Part shown: positions 43,995 through 53,045 of the stretch, in pieces
Numbering within the stretch: position 1 is the stretch's first letter
How the letters are laid out: each line of letters starts with the position of its first letter
Origin: Bradyrhizobium niftali
GTDB lineage: Bacteria; Pseudomonadota; Alphaproteobacteria; Rhizobiales; Xanthobacteraceae
Length of the DNA stretch: 64,000 nucleotides
Assembly: GCF_004571025.1 (NCBI RefSeq)
Contig: NZ_SPQT01000021.1
Coordinates: 62,001-126,000 of the forward strand
Reading direction: 5' to 3'
Notes under the pieces: model-generated
The model's input: the letters and a program-made list of their open reading frames with translations, nothing else
The model's database searches: none
Told to the model about the DNA's origin: nothing
Position numbers and translations under genes: made by a program

Positions 43995-44720
43995 TTAGCC
44001 GTTATGCGTGCGAAGCAGAGTATCCTTGGCCTCGTTTACCCGGGCAGCGAGATACGTCGAGCCCCCCTGGTCGGGATGGAGTTTCTTCATCAAGGACTTG
44101 TGGGCCCGGCTGATGTCGTCACGCCCCGCTCCCGGCTGCAAGCCAAGGATCTGATAGGCCTCCTCCGCCGTCATTTTGCCGCTCGCCGCCGTGCGGCGCT
44201 GCCCCCCTGCCGCATCGCCCTGCGCGTTCTGACGCCAGGCGGGAAAGCGGCGGTCCAGATAGCTTTCAAGTAAGGCCACGCTCTCGGCGTCGAACGCCGG
44301 GACCATCGCCAGCAGGCCGGCGAGATCGAACTCGTCGAGATCGTGCCCGGCGTGAGGCCCGGCAACGATCTGGCCTCCGAGCCGGCCAGAATCGTGGTCG
44401 AGCCGCATGTCGAGGAATTGCGAGCGCACGCGCGAGGCCTGCCCGGACGCGGGCGCCGCGCCGCCACCGAACAGCCCGCCAATATTGCCGAAGCCGGCAT
44501 TCGCCAACGGCGTCCAGCCGAGCAGCCCGGCGCCGAAAATCCCGAGCGGGATCGCGACCGCCAGCTCGCCCCGCAAGCCCGTGAAAGCCGCAACCGCCAG
44601 CGCCACCACGCCGCCGCCGAACTTGATGGTGCGCGCCAGCACCGCGGGATTGGCGGCGCGGAACATCTGAAGCAGCAGATAAAGCGTGATAACGGCGACA
44701 GCGCCGGCGATCAGGGTCAT
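43995..44720 (-). CDS. Membrane-anchored J-domain protein
   Basis: A 241-residue protein with an N-terminal membrane segment (MTLIAGAVAVITLYLLLQMF) and one or two more hydrophobic stretches up to residue 75. The C-terminal 70 residues form a J-domain: MTAEEAYQILGLQPGAGRDD, SRAHKSLMKKLHPDQGGSTY. The HPD motif that stimulates DnaK is intact. Domain order matches TIM14-like proteins with the J-domain at the C-terminus. It lies 75 bases after a VWA-domain gene on the same strand. It may recruit DnaK to the membrane. Confidence 0.88.
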   Translation of the reverse strand: MTLIAGAVAVITLYLLLQMFRAANPAVLARTIKFGGGVVALAVAAFTGLRGELAVAIPLGIFGAGLLGWTPLANAGFGNIGGLFGGGAAPASGQASRVRSQFLDMRLDHDSGRLGGQIVAGPHAGHDLDEFDLAGLLAMVPAFDAESVALLESYLDRRFPAWRQNAQGDAAGGQRRTAASGKMTAEEAYQILGLQPGAGRDDISRAHKSLMKKLHPDQGGSTYLAARVNEAKDTLLRTHNG

Positions 44721-44795
44721 GACCGGAATATAGGCGCCCTGTTGCCAAAAAGCATGGCGTCCTTTCGCCCGTCCGCATTTGGCGGATGTGACCGG

Positions 44796-45545
44796 CTACT
44801 TCATCTGGCCGATCAGCTGGGCCGCACCGCTCGCGCTCTTCGCCAGCTTCAACAACGCCTCGCGGCCGCCGGCGGCATAGGTCGCGGCTGCCCGCAACAG
44901 CTCGCGCAGCTGTGCCGCCGCGCCGGGATCGAAACGGCACCAGGCACCGCCGGTCAGGCGCGCGATCTCGCGAAAGGCCTGCTCGGCCACCGCGTCATGC
45001 CCTTCCTGAAACACAAATACCGGCACCTTGAGCATGCCGAGCTCGCCGGCCTTGGCGCAGAGCTCGTCAACCTGCTCCTCCATCGCGTCGCCGACGAAGA
45101 CCACGGCCCTTACGCCCGATGCGACCGCCTCGCGCCGCGCCTCGCTCAGCACCTTGCCGATCTGGGTGTCGCCGCCGCGGCAATCGATCTTGCTCATCAG
45201 CGTCGCGAGCCTGGCGCTGTCGGAGATCCACCCCGTGGCACGGCACTCGTTGAAGCCGCGATAGTAGACCAGCCGGATGTCGAGGCTGCCGAGCGCCGCG
45301 GTCTCACGAAACATGTCGGCCTGGAGCGCGCAGGCCATGTCCCAGGTCGGCTGCCGGCTCATCGTCGCATCCAGCGCGAAGATCAGCCGCCCTTTCGCGC
45401 CCGGAGCATGCGGTGACAGCGCACGCGCCTTGGCGACAAAGGCGGCGATATCGTCCGAGGTCGACGTCCCGGCCTGCGGCACCGCGCCGCCTGCTTGCGG
45501 CGAGACGGCACCGCGGCCGCGCGGTTTGATAGGTTCGCCCGACAT
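44796..45545 (-). CDS. VWA domain-containing protein
   Basis: A 249-residue cytoplasmic protein with a von Willebrand factor A fold. The metal-ion site is visible: LIFALDATMSRQ (D-x-T-x-S), GGDTQIGKVLSE (Thr) and VVFVGDAMEE (Asp). There is no signal peptide or membrane helix. The first 30 residues are Gly/Ala-rich and disordered. It precedes the membrane J-domain gene and may share its transcript. Function unknown; MIDAS-containing VWA proteins usually bind partner proteins. Confidence 0.85.
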   Translation of the reverse strand: MSGEPIKPRGRGAVSPQAGGAVPQAGTSTSDDIAAFVAKARALSPHAPGAKGRLIFALDATMSRQPTWDMACALQADMFRETAALGSLDIRLVYYRGFNECRATGWISDSARLATLMSKIDCRGGDTQIGKVLSEARREAVASGVRAVVFVGDAMEEQVDELCAKAGELGMLKVPVFVFQEGHDAVAEQAFREIARLTGGAWCRFDPGAAAQLRELLRAAATYAAGGREALLKLAKSASGAAQLIGQMK

Positions 45546-45664
45546 GCCTTGGCCCAGTGTGAACGGCTAATGTGGTTAGCGCGTGCAGCCCGGTCAATGT
45601 GCAAAGCCTCCGCGGGCGGGCGCCGGCGGAGGCTTTGAAAGTCGTTTCTGACTGGATGAATACG

Positions 45665-46525
45665 TCAGCTCTTGGCGGGCGCCATCAGGGCGACCGGACC
45701 GGGCTCGAGAATATTGGGCGGGGACGATTGCGTATCAACCGGCGCCACCTCGCTGTCAGTCGCGCTCAGGAACTTGTCGAGCATGCTCTGGATCGAGTTC
45801 TTGGCCACATCCGGACCGGTGTCGCGCATGTCGTTGTGCTGGAATTCGGTCTTCACGACCTGGATGCCGGCCTTCTCGCATTCCTCGTCGCTCGGGATCA
45901 CGCCCGCATCGGCCTTGAACTGCGGATCGGTGGAGCGGAACGACAGGATCTTGAACTTGCCGGCGGTGACGAACGGCACGCGCAGATTGTCGAGCGTGAC
46001 GACCTTCTTGACCTCATCCGGATACTGCTTGGCGAAGTACATCGTGATGTCGCCGCCCATGGAGTGGCCGACCATCGTCACCTTCTCGTAATCGGCGTTG
46101 GGCTGAACCTTCTTCATCTCCTGCATCGCCAGATGGATGTTGGCCACACCGCGCAGGATCTGCGGCAACCGGCCGACATAGAGCTCGCCGGGCTTGGTCA
46201 CCATCGGAGGATCGGTCGGCAAATCATGCTGCGGGCTCACGACGAGGTAGCCGCGCGCAGCGAAAATGTTGGCGAGGAAGCCGTACTCGGTGTTCTTGAC
46301 GGTGTTGCCGTGGTTGATCACGGCCACAGGCATCGTGATCATGCCGGCATCGGCCTGCATTTCCTTGTCGCGACGGATCGCGATATCGACAGGCACCGGA
46401 CGGTTGTCGCGCGAAGCGTCGTAGAAGGTGATGGTCTCATGCCTGATCGCCCACTTGCTCGCCGTGAAATAGGCGACGCCGCAGAGGGCACTGACCGAAA
46501 CCAGAACGGCAATTCCACGCTTCAT
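45665..46525 (-). CDS. Alpha/beta hydrolase, membrane-anchored or exported
   Basis: A 286-residue alpha/beta-hydrolase. An N-terminal hydrophobic segment (MKRGIAVLVSVSALCGVAYF) indicates export or anchoring. The nucleophile elbow is GHSMGGD, and PVAVINHGNTVKNTEYGFLA near residue 70 forms the oxyanion region. FQHNDMRDTGP holds a probable catalytic His, and VTLDNLRVPF may include the acid. The family resembles chlorophyllase- or lipase-like hydrolases, so a small-ester substrate is likely. Confidence 0.82.
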   Translation of the reverse strand: MKRGIAVLVSVSALCGVAYFTASKWAIRHETITFYDASRDNRPVPVDIAIRRDKEMQADAGMITMPVAVINHGNTVKNTEYGFLANIFAARGYLVVSPQHDLPTDPPMVTKPGELYVGRLPQILRGVANIHLAMQEMKKVQPNADYEKVTMVGHSMGGDITMYFAKQYPDEVKKVVTLDNLRVPFVTAGKFKILSFRSTDPQFKADAGVIPSDEECEKAGIQVVKTEFQHNDMRDTGPDVAKNSIQSMLDKFLSATDSEVAPVDTQSSPPNILEPGPVALMAPAKS

Positions 46526-46871
46526 TTTCGTCCTCAGCCTCAGGCTCTTGCGGCCTGAATCCCTGTTGAAAATCGTGTTGTTCCGGAGCTCTTCGGCCCC
46601 TGGTCGCCTATTCGCTAATATATGTCACAGGCACGTGACAGGAAGGCCAAATATTGTGAACCGGCAGCCCTTTCATTGTGCGCCGCACACGTTTCTTGGG
46701 CACCCCCTCTCTGATACGACTACGTCAGGCTGTACGTCACCATAGGACACAACCGGCCTCGATTGGGTTCAATTTCGCAGTAAACGTAGAATGAAAACGG
46801 CCGAAGGCGCGCTCAGTTCCCACGGGGACCAGCCCCATGAGGTTGCCCGGAAGTAGCGATATACCGCTAAC
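46526..46871. other. Intergenic region upstream of the hydrolase, with one palindrome
   Basis: A 346-base gap. The only feature seen is the inverted repeat TGTCAC-N6-GTGACA at 46623-46640 (listed separately). No coding frame is supported. Confidence 0.6.
46623..46640. promoter_or_regulatory. 18-base palindrome TGTCAC-N6-GTGACA
   Basis: A perfect 6-base inverted repeat with a 6-base spacer (AGGCAC). It starts 98 bases ahead of the alpha/beta-hydrolase gene on the minus strand. The geometry fits a dimeric repressor or activator; no adjacent regulator is present. Confidence 0.4.
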
Positions 46872-47795
46872 TTAGGCGCCGAGGATGTCGTGGACCTCGA
46901 GCGGCTTGTCGACCTGGCTGAACCACTCGGCCCGATTGGCCGCGCGGCGGCGGCCGCGCTCGTCGAGCGGCAGCTTGAGCTGGCGGAGCAGGCTCGTCAC
47001 CTCCTCCCGCGCAGTGAGATGGCCGAGATTGGGCCGCATGCCGAGCGTCGCCTCGTCGATCTCGTCGAGGGCGGTGAGGCCGCGCGGGAAGAATTCGCGG
47101 TAGACGACGCGCTCGGCGAAGCCGTCGACATAGCGGAAGCCGAGCCGCAGCGACAGATCCTTCAACCCCTCGGCGACGAGCTGCTTGTTGCGCGAGCCGA
47201 GCATGGACAGGCGGTTGCGCACCACGATCCAGTCGGTGCTCGAGCCGTCGAGCTGACGACGCTTGCGCCTGACATCGCGCACCATCTCGGCATAGTGGCT
47301 CTCGCCGGTGACCGCATAGTTGGCGGGGTCGACGGTGCCGAGCACGTCGAAATCGAGGAAGCTGTCGTTGATCGGCGTGACCAGCGTGTCGGCCATCGAA
47401 TGGGCGAGTCGCATCAGGTAGCTGTCGGTGCCGGGCGTATCGATGACGATGAAATCGAAACTGCTCTCGACCGCCGAGACCGCTTCCATGAACTGCTGGA
47501 ACTCGGAGTTCTCGTTCTCGGCAATCTGCATGGTCTCGCCGAGCTTGATGCAGCGATGCACCGGCAACTCGAGGTCGAGCTTGGTGCGGCGAGCCCAGGC
47601 GGCGCGGTTGTCGATGTAGTGCGTAAAGCTTTGCTGGCGGCAGTCGAGATCGATGGTGGCGACGCGCTGACCGGCCTTCAGGAGCGCAACCGCGATATGC
47701 AAGGCCGTGGTCGATTTGCCGGAGCCGCCCTTCTCGTTACCCAGCACAACGACGTGCGCCGAGCCGGATTGGCCTTGGCTAGCCTGCACAAGCAT
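46872..47795 (-). CDS. mipZ: Division-site positioning ATPase MipZ
   Basis: A 307-residue ParA/MinD superfamily ATPase. The deviant Walker A motif is GNEKGGSGKSTTALHIAVAL, followed by VATIDLDCRQQSFTHYIDNR, the MipZ-type switch I region, and DFIVIDTPGTDSYLMRLAHS. Length and the VTPINDSFLDFDVLGTVDP segment match Caulobacter MipZ, which forms a gradient from the poles and inhibits FtsZ polymerisation. ATG 47795 (MLVQASQGQ) is slightly better than ATG 47807. No parA/parB genes are adjacent. Confidence 0.93.
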   Translation of the reverse strand: MLVQASQGQSGSAHVVVLGNEKGGSGKSTTALHIAVALLKAGQRVATIDLDCRQQSFTHYIDNRAAWARRTKLDLELPVHRCIKLGETMQIAENENSEFQQFMEAVSAVESSFDFIVIDTPGTDSYLMRLAHSMADTLVTPINDSFLDFDVLGTVDPANYAVTGESHYAEMVRDVRRKRRQLDGSSTDWIVVRNRLSMLGSRNKQLVAEGLKDLSLRLGFRYVDGFAERVVYREFFPRGLTALDEIDEATLGMRPNLGHLTAREEVTSLLRQLKLPLDERGRRRAANRAEWFSQVDKPLEVHDILGA

Positions 47796-48077
47796 GGTGA
47801 TCCTCAACGCCCCTAAGCAATATCTTCGAGTTGACCGCGTCTGCGGTCAAGTGAAATGCGTGACAGGATAACGAAATCACAGCGCGTTAGTCGTCATCAT
47901 GAATCGCGTCGCCGCATCACGCCTGTGATCCAGCCCACGATGTCGCGACAGCCTCAGCAGCTTTGCGCGGGATGCTGTGCCGCATCCGGATGCATGGCGT
48001 CCACGATGGCTGCTTGTTAAGGTTAGCCGGCTGCGCTGCAGGCCGCGCCCAACCCATCCGCAAGCCCCCGAGTCCCG

Positions 48078-48929
48078 ATGCAACGAAGCCCCCTGATCGC
48101 CCGTACGGTCCCTGCGCTCCGACGCGCCGTCGATAATCTTCGCAAGCGAAAGGCCACGATCGCGCTGGTCCCGACCATGGGGGCGCTCCATGACGGCCAT
48201 GTGTCGCTGGTGCGCCTCGCCAGGCGGCGCGCAAGCCGCGTCGTGGTCTCGATCTTCGTCAACCCGACTCAATTCGCCCCGACCGAGGATTTCGGCGCCT
48301 ATCCCCGGACGTGGAAGGCCGACATCGCCAAGCTCGCGGCCGAGGACGTCGACATCGTCTGGCACCCCGGCGTCGAGGCCATGTATCCGCAGGGCTTTGC
48401 AACCCGAATCGTGCCGGAGGGTCCGGCGCTGGCCGGCCTCGAGGACCGTTTCCGGCCCCACTTTTTCGGTGGCGTCGCCACCGTCGTCGGCAAGCTGTTC
48501 ACGCAATGCGGTCCGGACCTCGCGATCTTCGGCGAGAAGGACTTTCAGCAATTGCGGGTGGTGACGCAGATGGCGCGGGATCTCGATCTCGGCGTCAAGG
48601 TGATCGGCTCCCGCACCGTGCGCGAGCGCGACGGGCTCGCGATGTCATCGCGCAACGTCTATCTCTCCCCGCAGGAGCGGCAGACCGCGACCACGCTCTA
48701 CCGCGCCATGAAGGACAGCGCCGGGCGCATCCGCGCCGGCGAGGCCATCGCGCCGGCGATGGCGCGCGGCGCCGCGACAATCGAGGCGGCCGGCTTCGTG
48801 CTCGACTATTTCGAGGCCCGTCACGCCGAGACGCTGGCACAGATCACCTCGCGCAAGGACGGCCCGTTGCGGATCCTGGTCGCAGCCAAGCTCGGCACGA
48901 CCCGGCTGATCGACAATATCGCGGTCTGA
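48078..48929 (+). CDS. panC: Pantoate--beta-alanine ligase
   Basis: A 283-residue pantothenate synthetase, which joins pantoate and beta-alanine with ATP in CoA biosynthesis. Motifs are VPTMGALHDGHVSLVRLA (the HxGH-type signature), FVNPTQFAPTEDF, GEKDFQQLRVVTQM and the C-terminal SSRNVYLSPQERQ. The last helix pair is present. panB is not adjacent. The stop codon lies inside the arm of a hairpin element. Confidence 0.97.
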   Translation: MQRSPLIARTVPALRRAVDNLRKRKATIALVPTMGALHDGHVSLVRLARRRASRVVVSIFVNPTQFAPTEDFGAYPRTWKADIAKLAAEDVDIVWHPGVEAMYPQGFATRIVPEGPALAGLEDRFRPHFFGGVATVVGKLFTQCGPDLAIFGEKDFQQLRVVTQMARDLDLGVKVIGSRTVRERDGLAMSSRNVYLSPQERQTATTLYRAMKDSAGRIRAGEAIAPAMARGAATIEAAGFVLDYFEARHAETLAQITSRKDGPLRILVAAKLGTTRLIDNIAV

Positions 48930-49014
48930 AGCGCGATGACGACATCGCGCTTCAGGTTATTGTTTGAGCATGATCTTTCCGGAAAACCGCTACGCGCTTT
49001 TCCGGGTCATGCTC
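48926..49014. repeat. Two-hairpin composite repeat, copy 1
   Basis: Hairpin 1 is CTGAAGCGCGATG (48926-48938) with CATCGCGCTTCAG. Hairpin 2 is GAGCATGATCTTTCCGGAAAA with TTTTCCGGGTCATGCTC (48966-49014). It occupies the whole gap between the convergent panC and DUF1489 genes and overlaps both stop codons. A second copy is at 54992-55092. Confidence 0.7.
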
Positions 49015-49453
49015 AGAGCAGCCCGAGATCGCGCAGCTCGCGCCGCATCGGCTCCGGCATTGCCGCGATGGTGCCCGCGGCGGACTTGCCGAGATCCGGC
49101 GGCACGGAATCATCGGCGAGATAGCGCCAGCCCTGGAACGGGCGCATCGGCCGCGGCGAGACCGGGATCACCTTCGGCTGCATCACGATCCGGCAGCGCC
49201 CGATGCCGTCCTTGTCGCGGAACGGCTCGATGCCGATGATCTTTTCGCGCGCGGCGATCTCGCCCTTGATGACCCAATAGAGCGACCCGCCCGAGAGGAT
49301 CTCGGCGTCGCGCTTGGGCACCATGCGGGTGATGTGGATGTGATGTTGCGGCAGACCCTTCTTCTTGGCGGTCTGCATCCGTTCGGCCACCCACTCCTTC
49401 AATTCCTTGACGGAGTCGCAGCCGACGGCGAGCTTGATCAGATGGAGTGGCAT
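49013..49453 (-). CDS. DUF1489 family protein
   Basis: A 146-residue protein of the alphaproteobacterial DUF1489 family. It starts MPLHLIKLAVGCDSVKELKE, typical of the family, and has HIHITRMVPKRDAEILSGGS and PFQGWRYLADDSVPPDL. There is no membrane segment or recognisable active site. Function unknown. Confidence 0.88.
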   Translation of the reverse strand: MPLHLIKLAVGCDSVKELKEWVAERMQTAKKKGLPQHHIHITRMVPKRDAEILSGGSLYWVIKGEIAAREKIIGIEPFRDKDGIGRCRIVMQPKVIPVSPRPMRPFQGWRYLADDSVPPDLGKSAAGTIAAMPEPMRRELRDLGLL

Positions 49454-49495
49454 GCCCCAGCATTAGCGGGCCGGCCGCAGGTTTTCAAAGCCGAA

Positions 49496-50503
49496 CTATT
49501 CGTTATCCGCAGCCGCGGGAGCCGAAGCCGCGGGAGCCGAACCCGGCGGCGGCGCCAGAGGAACCGGTGCAGCTGCCGGCGCGCGCGCAGCCTTCGGCGC
49601 CGGCGGCTTCTTGGCGGCCGGTGCCGCGGGCGCTGCGGCCTGTGCCGAAGTCGCGGCCGGCGGGCGCGGAGCCGACGCTGCGTTCGCGGCTGGTGCGGCC
49701 TGGCGCGTGCCCGTCGTGGGCGGCTCCGGATTCATGATGCTCACCGGCGGCGTCGACGAGGCGCTCGGGAACTCAGCGTTGGTCGGCTTGCCCGTCGGCA
49801 TCGACGGCGGCAGCGCGGCGAGCGCACCTGCGGCCGGCACGGCCGATGCTGCCGCTGCGGGCGCGTTCCAGGTGGGCACATAGCGCGCGACCAGCATGTC
49901 GTAGAGATGGGAGTCCATGTTGGCGACGACCTGCTGCTGATCGGTCAGCGAGCGGAAGGCGGCGCAATCGAACCGGGTGCAGCCGTCGCGGGCGATCAGC
50001 ACCTGCGCGACGAGGCCGTAGCGATCGCGTTCCAGTGCCTTGCGCAGCACCTTCATGTCCAGCGTCAGGCTCTTGTCGACGGTCGCGGCATCGCCGAGCG
50101 CGGTCAGCCGGTCGATCCTGACGGCGGTGTAGGAGACGGCGGCGGCCACCGCATCCGGCGAGCCGAACAGCGCCTTCTCGCAGCCAACGGCCACCGCATC
50201 GCCGGCGAGATCGTCGAGGCAGGACAGCGCCGGCAGGCTAGCGATAAAACCGGCCTGCGCGCGCGCCTCGGCGGGAGTTGCCTGCCCCGCCGGCCCATAG
50301 GCGCGCACCGTGGCAGCCACCGCGATGGCAATGGCAAGCAGCGTGATGACGGTCAGCGCACCGTTGGCGAGCGATCTCTCGGCGCGCAGCAGCGTGACCA
50401 GCAGTATGAATCCGAAGAAGCCGGCAGCCGCCAGCGTCATCCACATCGGAAAGGCCGACGAGCGCCAGATTTCGTCGAGCGACGAGGCCCATGCCCAGTT
50501 CAT
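49496..50503 (-). CDS. Membrane protein with Ala/Pro-rich tail
   Basis: A 335-residue protein with two N-terminal hydrophobic helices (MWMTLAAAGFFGFILLVTLL and ALTVITLLAIAIAVAATVRA), a central soluble domain (residues 80-220, with the paired cysteines in DGCTRFDCAAFRSLTDQQQ) and a low-complexity tail of about 110 residues rich in Ala and Pro. A family is not recognised. The tail could cross the peptidoglycan or be disordered. Translation starts at ATG 50503. Confidence 0.75.
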   Translation of the reverse strand: MNWAWASSLDEIWRSSAFPMWMTLAAAGFFGFILLVTLLRAERSLANGALTVITLLAIAIAVAATVRAYGPAGQATPAEARAQAGFIASLPALSCLDDLAGDAVAVGCEKALFGSPDAVAAAVSYTAVRIDRLTALGDAATVDKSLTLDMKVLRKALERDRYGLVAQVLIARDGCTRFDCAAFRSLTDQQQVVANMDSHLYDMLVARYVPTWNAPAAAASAVPAAGALAALPPSMPTGKPTNAEFPSASSTPPVSIMNPEPPTTGTRQAAPAANAASAPRPPAATSAQAAAPAAPAAKKPPAPKAARAPAAAPVPLAPPPGSAPAASAPAAADNE

Positions 50504-50657
50504 GCGCGACGTCCCCTCACGCGAGCAACGAGCGAATGGTCAAAGCGAGCACCGCGAGTCGGCAACTGCCCCCGGCCCACCTTGTGAAGGTGAAGCGGGC
50601 CTTTTGACGGCGAGCGGAGCAAATTCGTCCGCGACATCAATGGGCGGTGGCGGCGCT

Positions 50658-50861
50658 TCAGGAGAGCGCGAGCTGACTTTCCTTGGCGACCCGTTCGAAG
50701 GCCTCGGTCGAGCTCTTGATCCGGTACTGGCAGTCGTCGCCTTCCGTCGGCAGCAGGCGGATGATTTCGTACGAGCCGCTGGCAGCCGGGCGCGCAACGT
50801 TGCTGGCCGTGAACAATACGCGCGTTCCAACGGGGAATTTGTGCTTCAACACCCTCTCCAT
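50658..50861 (-). CDS. Small conserved hypothetical protein, 67 residues
   Basis: A 67-residue beta-rich protein beginning MERVLKHKFPVGTRVLFTAS and continuing NVARPAASGSYEIIRLLPTE, GDDCQYRIKSSTEAFERVAK. The pattern, a small SH3-like barrel with GTRV and SGSYEIIRLLP, recurs in short proteins of Bradyrhizobium, as far as I remember. No known function. Confidence 0.75.
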   Translation of the reverse strand: MERVLKHKFPVGTRVLFTASNVARPAASGSYEIIRLLPTEGDDCQYRIKSSTEAFERVAKESQLALS

Positions 50862-51049
50862 TACTCAAACAACGCCTGCCTCGCCCATGGTCCCACTGCG
50901 ATGGCCGGCCGGAAACCCAGCAAGCTATATAGCACGCATGCGGCGTTTTTGGCCAGCCTCATCCGAGCATGGCAACACACCAATCTTGAAGTCTTTTCAG
51001 GACGATAACGGGAACAACGGGTCACGGTAAATACCGCGGGAACCGGGCC

Positions 51050-51418
51050 TCAGGCGGTATGGGGCAAATGACCCTGCGGGCTCGCCTGATCCACCGCCTT
51101 GGGCAGCTCCTGGGCCAGGATCTGGCCCAGCTGGTCGACCGGGATGTTGTAGCGCGCAGCCAGCTGGCGGACGGTGTCGTTGCCGAGCACGGCGCGGAGC
51201 TGGTCCGCCGAGATCGGCAGGTTCTGGCCGTTGCCGAGCCAGGATTTGACCTGGTCACCGAACCCGGCCTGCTGAAGCTTGGCGACGATCGCGCTGAGGC
51301 CGCCCTGGTTGTTGCTGCCGAGCACTTCGCTCAAGACGGCCGGCAGCACGGCGGCGCCGAGCTGGCCGAGCGCGCTGCGGAGCGCGGGATTGTTTTCCAG
51401 CGAGTCCAGGATTCCCAT
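51050..51418 (-). CDS. YidB family protein (DUF937)
   Basis: A 122-residue helical protein of the YidB/DUF937 family. Motifs are NPALRSALGQLGAAVLPAVL, GGLSAIVAKLQQAGFGDQVK, SWLGNGQNLPISADQLRAVL and ARYNIPVDQLGQILAQELPK. Function unknown. ATG 51418 is better than ATG 51451, because it has a purine-rich run in front. Confidence 0.88.
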   Translation of the reverse strand: MGILDSLENNPALRSALGQLGAAVLPAVLSEVLGSNNQGGLSAIVAKLQQAGFGDQVKSWLGNGQNLPISADQLRAVLGNDTVRQLAARYNIPVDQLGQILAQELPKAVDQASPQGHLPHTA

Positions 51419-51506
51419 GGCGTGCCCTCTCCCAAGCCGCAGCTCCAGCACGATTGAGCGCCGCCGGCTGGCGTATCGTCAAGCGGCGCCCGATCACATT
51501 CGCGGG

Positions 51507-52169
51507 TTACGCGTCCTCGAACTTCGCGATGACAAGCGTCTCGGCAAGGCCCTCGCGGGTCCATTCCTGGAATGCCGGCAGCGCCATCATCGTTTCCATG
51601 TACGCCTTGGTATCCGGCGCGACGTCGATCGCATAGGAGCGGAAGCGGTGCACGACCGGGGCATACATCGCATCCGCCGCGCCGAAGCGGCCGAACAGGA
51701 ACGGTCCGTTGGCACTGTGGCGCGCCCGGCACTCGCGCCAGATCTCCTCGATGCGCGCAACGTTGGCCTTCGCATCGGCCGACAACGTCACGGGGCGGAT
51801 CGGCCGGTGCAGGTTCATGCCGCATTCGCTGCGCAGGGGCACGAAGCCGGAATGCATCTCGGCGCACACCGAACGGGCATGGGCGCGAGCGGCGGCATCA
51901 TCGGGCCACAGCTTCACTTCCGGGTAGCGCTCGGCGATGTATTCGATGATCGCGAGTGAATCCCACACCGTGGTGTCGCCGTCGACCAGCACGGGCACCT
52001 TGCCGGCGCGGCTGAAGGACAGGATCTGCTCCTTGTCCGCGGGGTTATCCGTATAGAGCGGGATCATGGTCTCCACGAACGGGATGTCATTGGCGCGCAG
52101 CGCGAGCCAGGGCCGCATCGACCATGACGAGTAGTTCTTGTTGCCGATGGCAAGTTTTAGTGCAGCCAT
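51507..52169 (-). CDS. Glutathione S-transferase family protein
   Basis: A 220-residue soluble GST. The N-terminal thioredoxin-like domain (KLAIGNKNYSSWSMRPWLAL) has the Ser/Ser-Ser region typical of the zeta-like or YfcF-like bacterial GSTs, followed by GKVPVLVDGDTTVWDSLAII, the glutathione-binding cis-Pro and Asp-Ser segment. The C-terminal helical domain is complete. ATG 52169 is the likely start. The substrate is unknown. Confidence 0.92.
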   Translation of the reverse strand: MAALKLAIGNKNYSSWSMRPWLALRANDIPFVETMIPLYTDNPADKEQILSFSRAGKVPVLVDGDTTVWDSLAIIEYIAERYPEVKLWPDDAAARAHARSVCAEMHSGFVPLRSECGMNLHRPIRPVTLSADAKANVARIEEIWRECRARHSANGPFLFGRFGAADAMYAPVVHRFRSYAIDVAPDTKAYMETMMALPAFQEWTREGLAETLVIAKFEDA

Positions 52170-52292
52170 GTCACTGGTCCTTCCCAAGTCCTCTGCATGC
52201 GGCTGCTTTTAGCGCCATCGCCTGCCGTCAATCAATCGTTGCTGCGCCCGGCCTTGCGTGGCAATCGTTGCGATACTCGCGAGGAGAGAGAC

Positions 52293-53015
52293 ATGAGCAG
52301 GCATTGGGTCGACATCACCGCCGTCGGCTTCTTCATCGTCGAATGGCTGGTCTATGCCCTGACCCTGGAACATTCGGCCTATGGCCGCGACAGCCTGTCG
52401 GCGCGCATGAACCGTTATCGCGAGGTCTGGGTGCGCCGGCTGCTCGACCGCGAGACGCGCATGGTCGACATGCAGATCATGGCCTCGCTCCAGAACGGCA
52501 CCGCCTTCTTCGCCTCCACCAGCCTCATCGCACTCGGCGGCGCGCTGGCGCTGCTGCACGCCACCAACGACGCCATCACGATCCTGAGCAAGCTGCCGGT
52601 CGACCTCAGCACCTCGCCCGCAATGTGGGAACTGAAATGCGTCGGCCTCGTGCTGATCTGCGTCTACGCCTTCTTCAAGTTCGCCTGGGCCTATCGCCTG
52701 TTCAACTATGTCGCCATCCTGTTCGGCGGCATGCCGCCGGCGACCCAGCGCGACACGCCAGCGGCCGAAGCCCATGTCATCCGCACCACGCGCCTGTTCG
52801 AATCCGCCGGCCGTCATTTCAACCGCGGCCAGCGCGCCTTCTTCTTCGCGCTCGGCTATCTCGGCTGGTTCGTCAGCCCCTGGGTGCTGTTCGTGACCAC
52901 GGCAGCCGTGGTGATCGTGACCTGGCGAAGGCAGTTCGCGTCCAGTGCATGGGCGGCGATGGCACCGGAGGTGGAGGATGGCGAGGCGATGAAGAGGCGG
53001 GGTCCTCAGGGGTGA
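52293..53015 (+). CDS. DUF599 family membrane protein
   Basis: A 240-residue integral membrane protein of the DUF599 family with about four helices (VDITAVGFFIVEWLVYALTL, NGTAFFASTSLIALGGALAL, VGLVLICVYAFFKFAWAYRL and FALGYLGWFVSPWVLFVTTA). ATG 52293 follows GAGGAGAGAG. The family has no known function. Confidence 0.88.
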   Translation: MSRHWVDITAVGFFIVEWLVYALTLEHSAYGRDSLSARMNRYREVWVRRLLDRETRMVDMQIMASLQNGTAFFASTSLIALGGALALLHATNDAITILSKLPVDLSTSPAMWELKCVGLVLICVYAFFKFAWAYRLFNYVAILFGGMPPATQRDTPAAEAHVIRTTRLFESAGRHFNRGQRAFFFALGYLGWFVSPWVLFVTTAAVVIVTWRRQFASSAWAAMAPEVEDGEAMKRRGPQG

Positions 53016-53045
53016 AGCGAGAGAGGCGGCACACTCTCTCCACAT

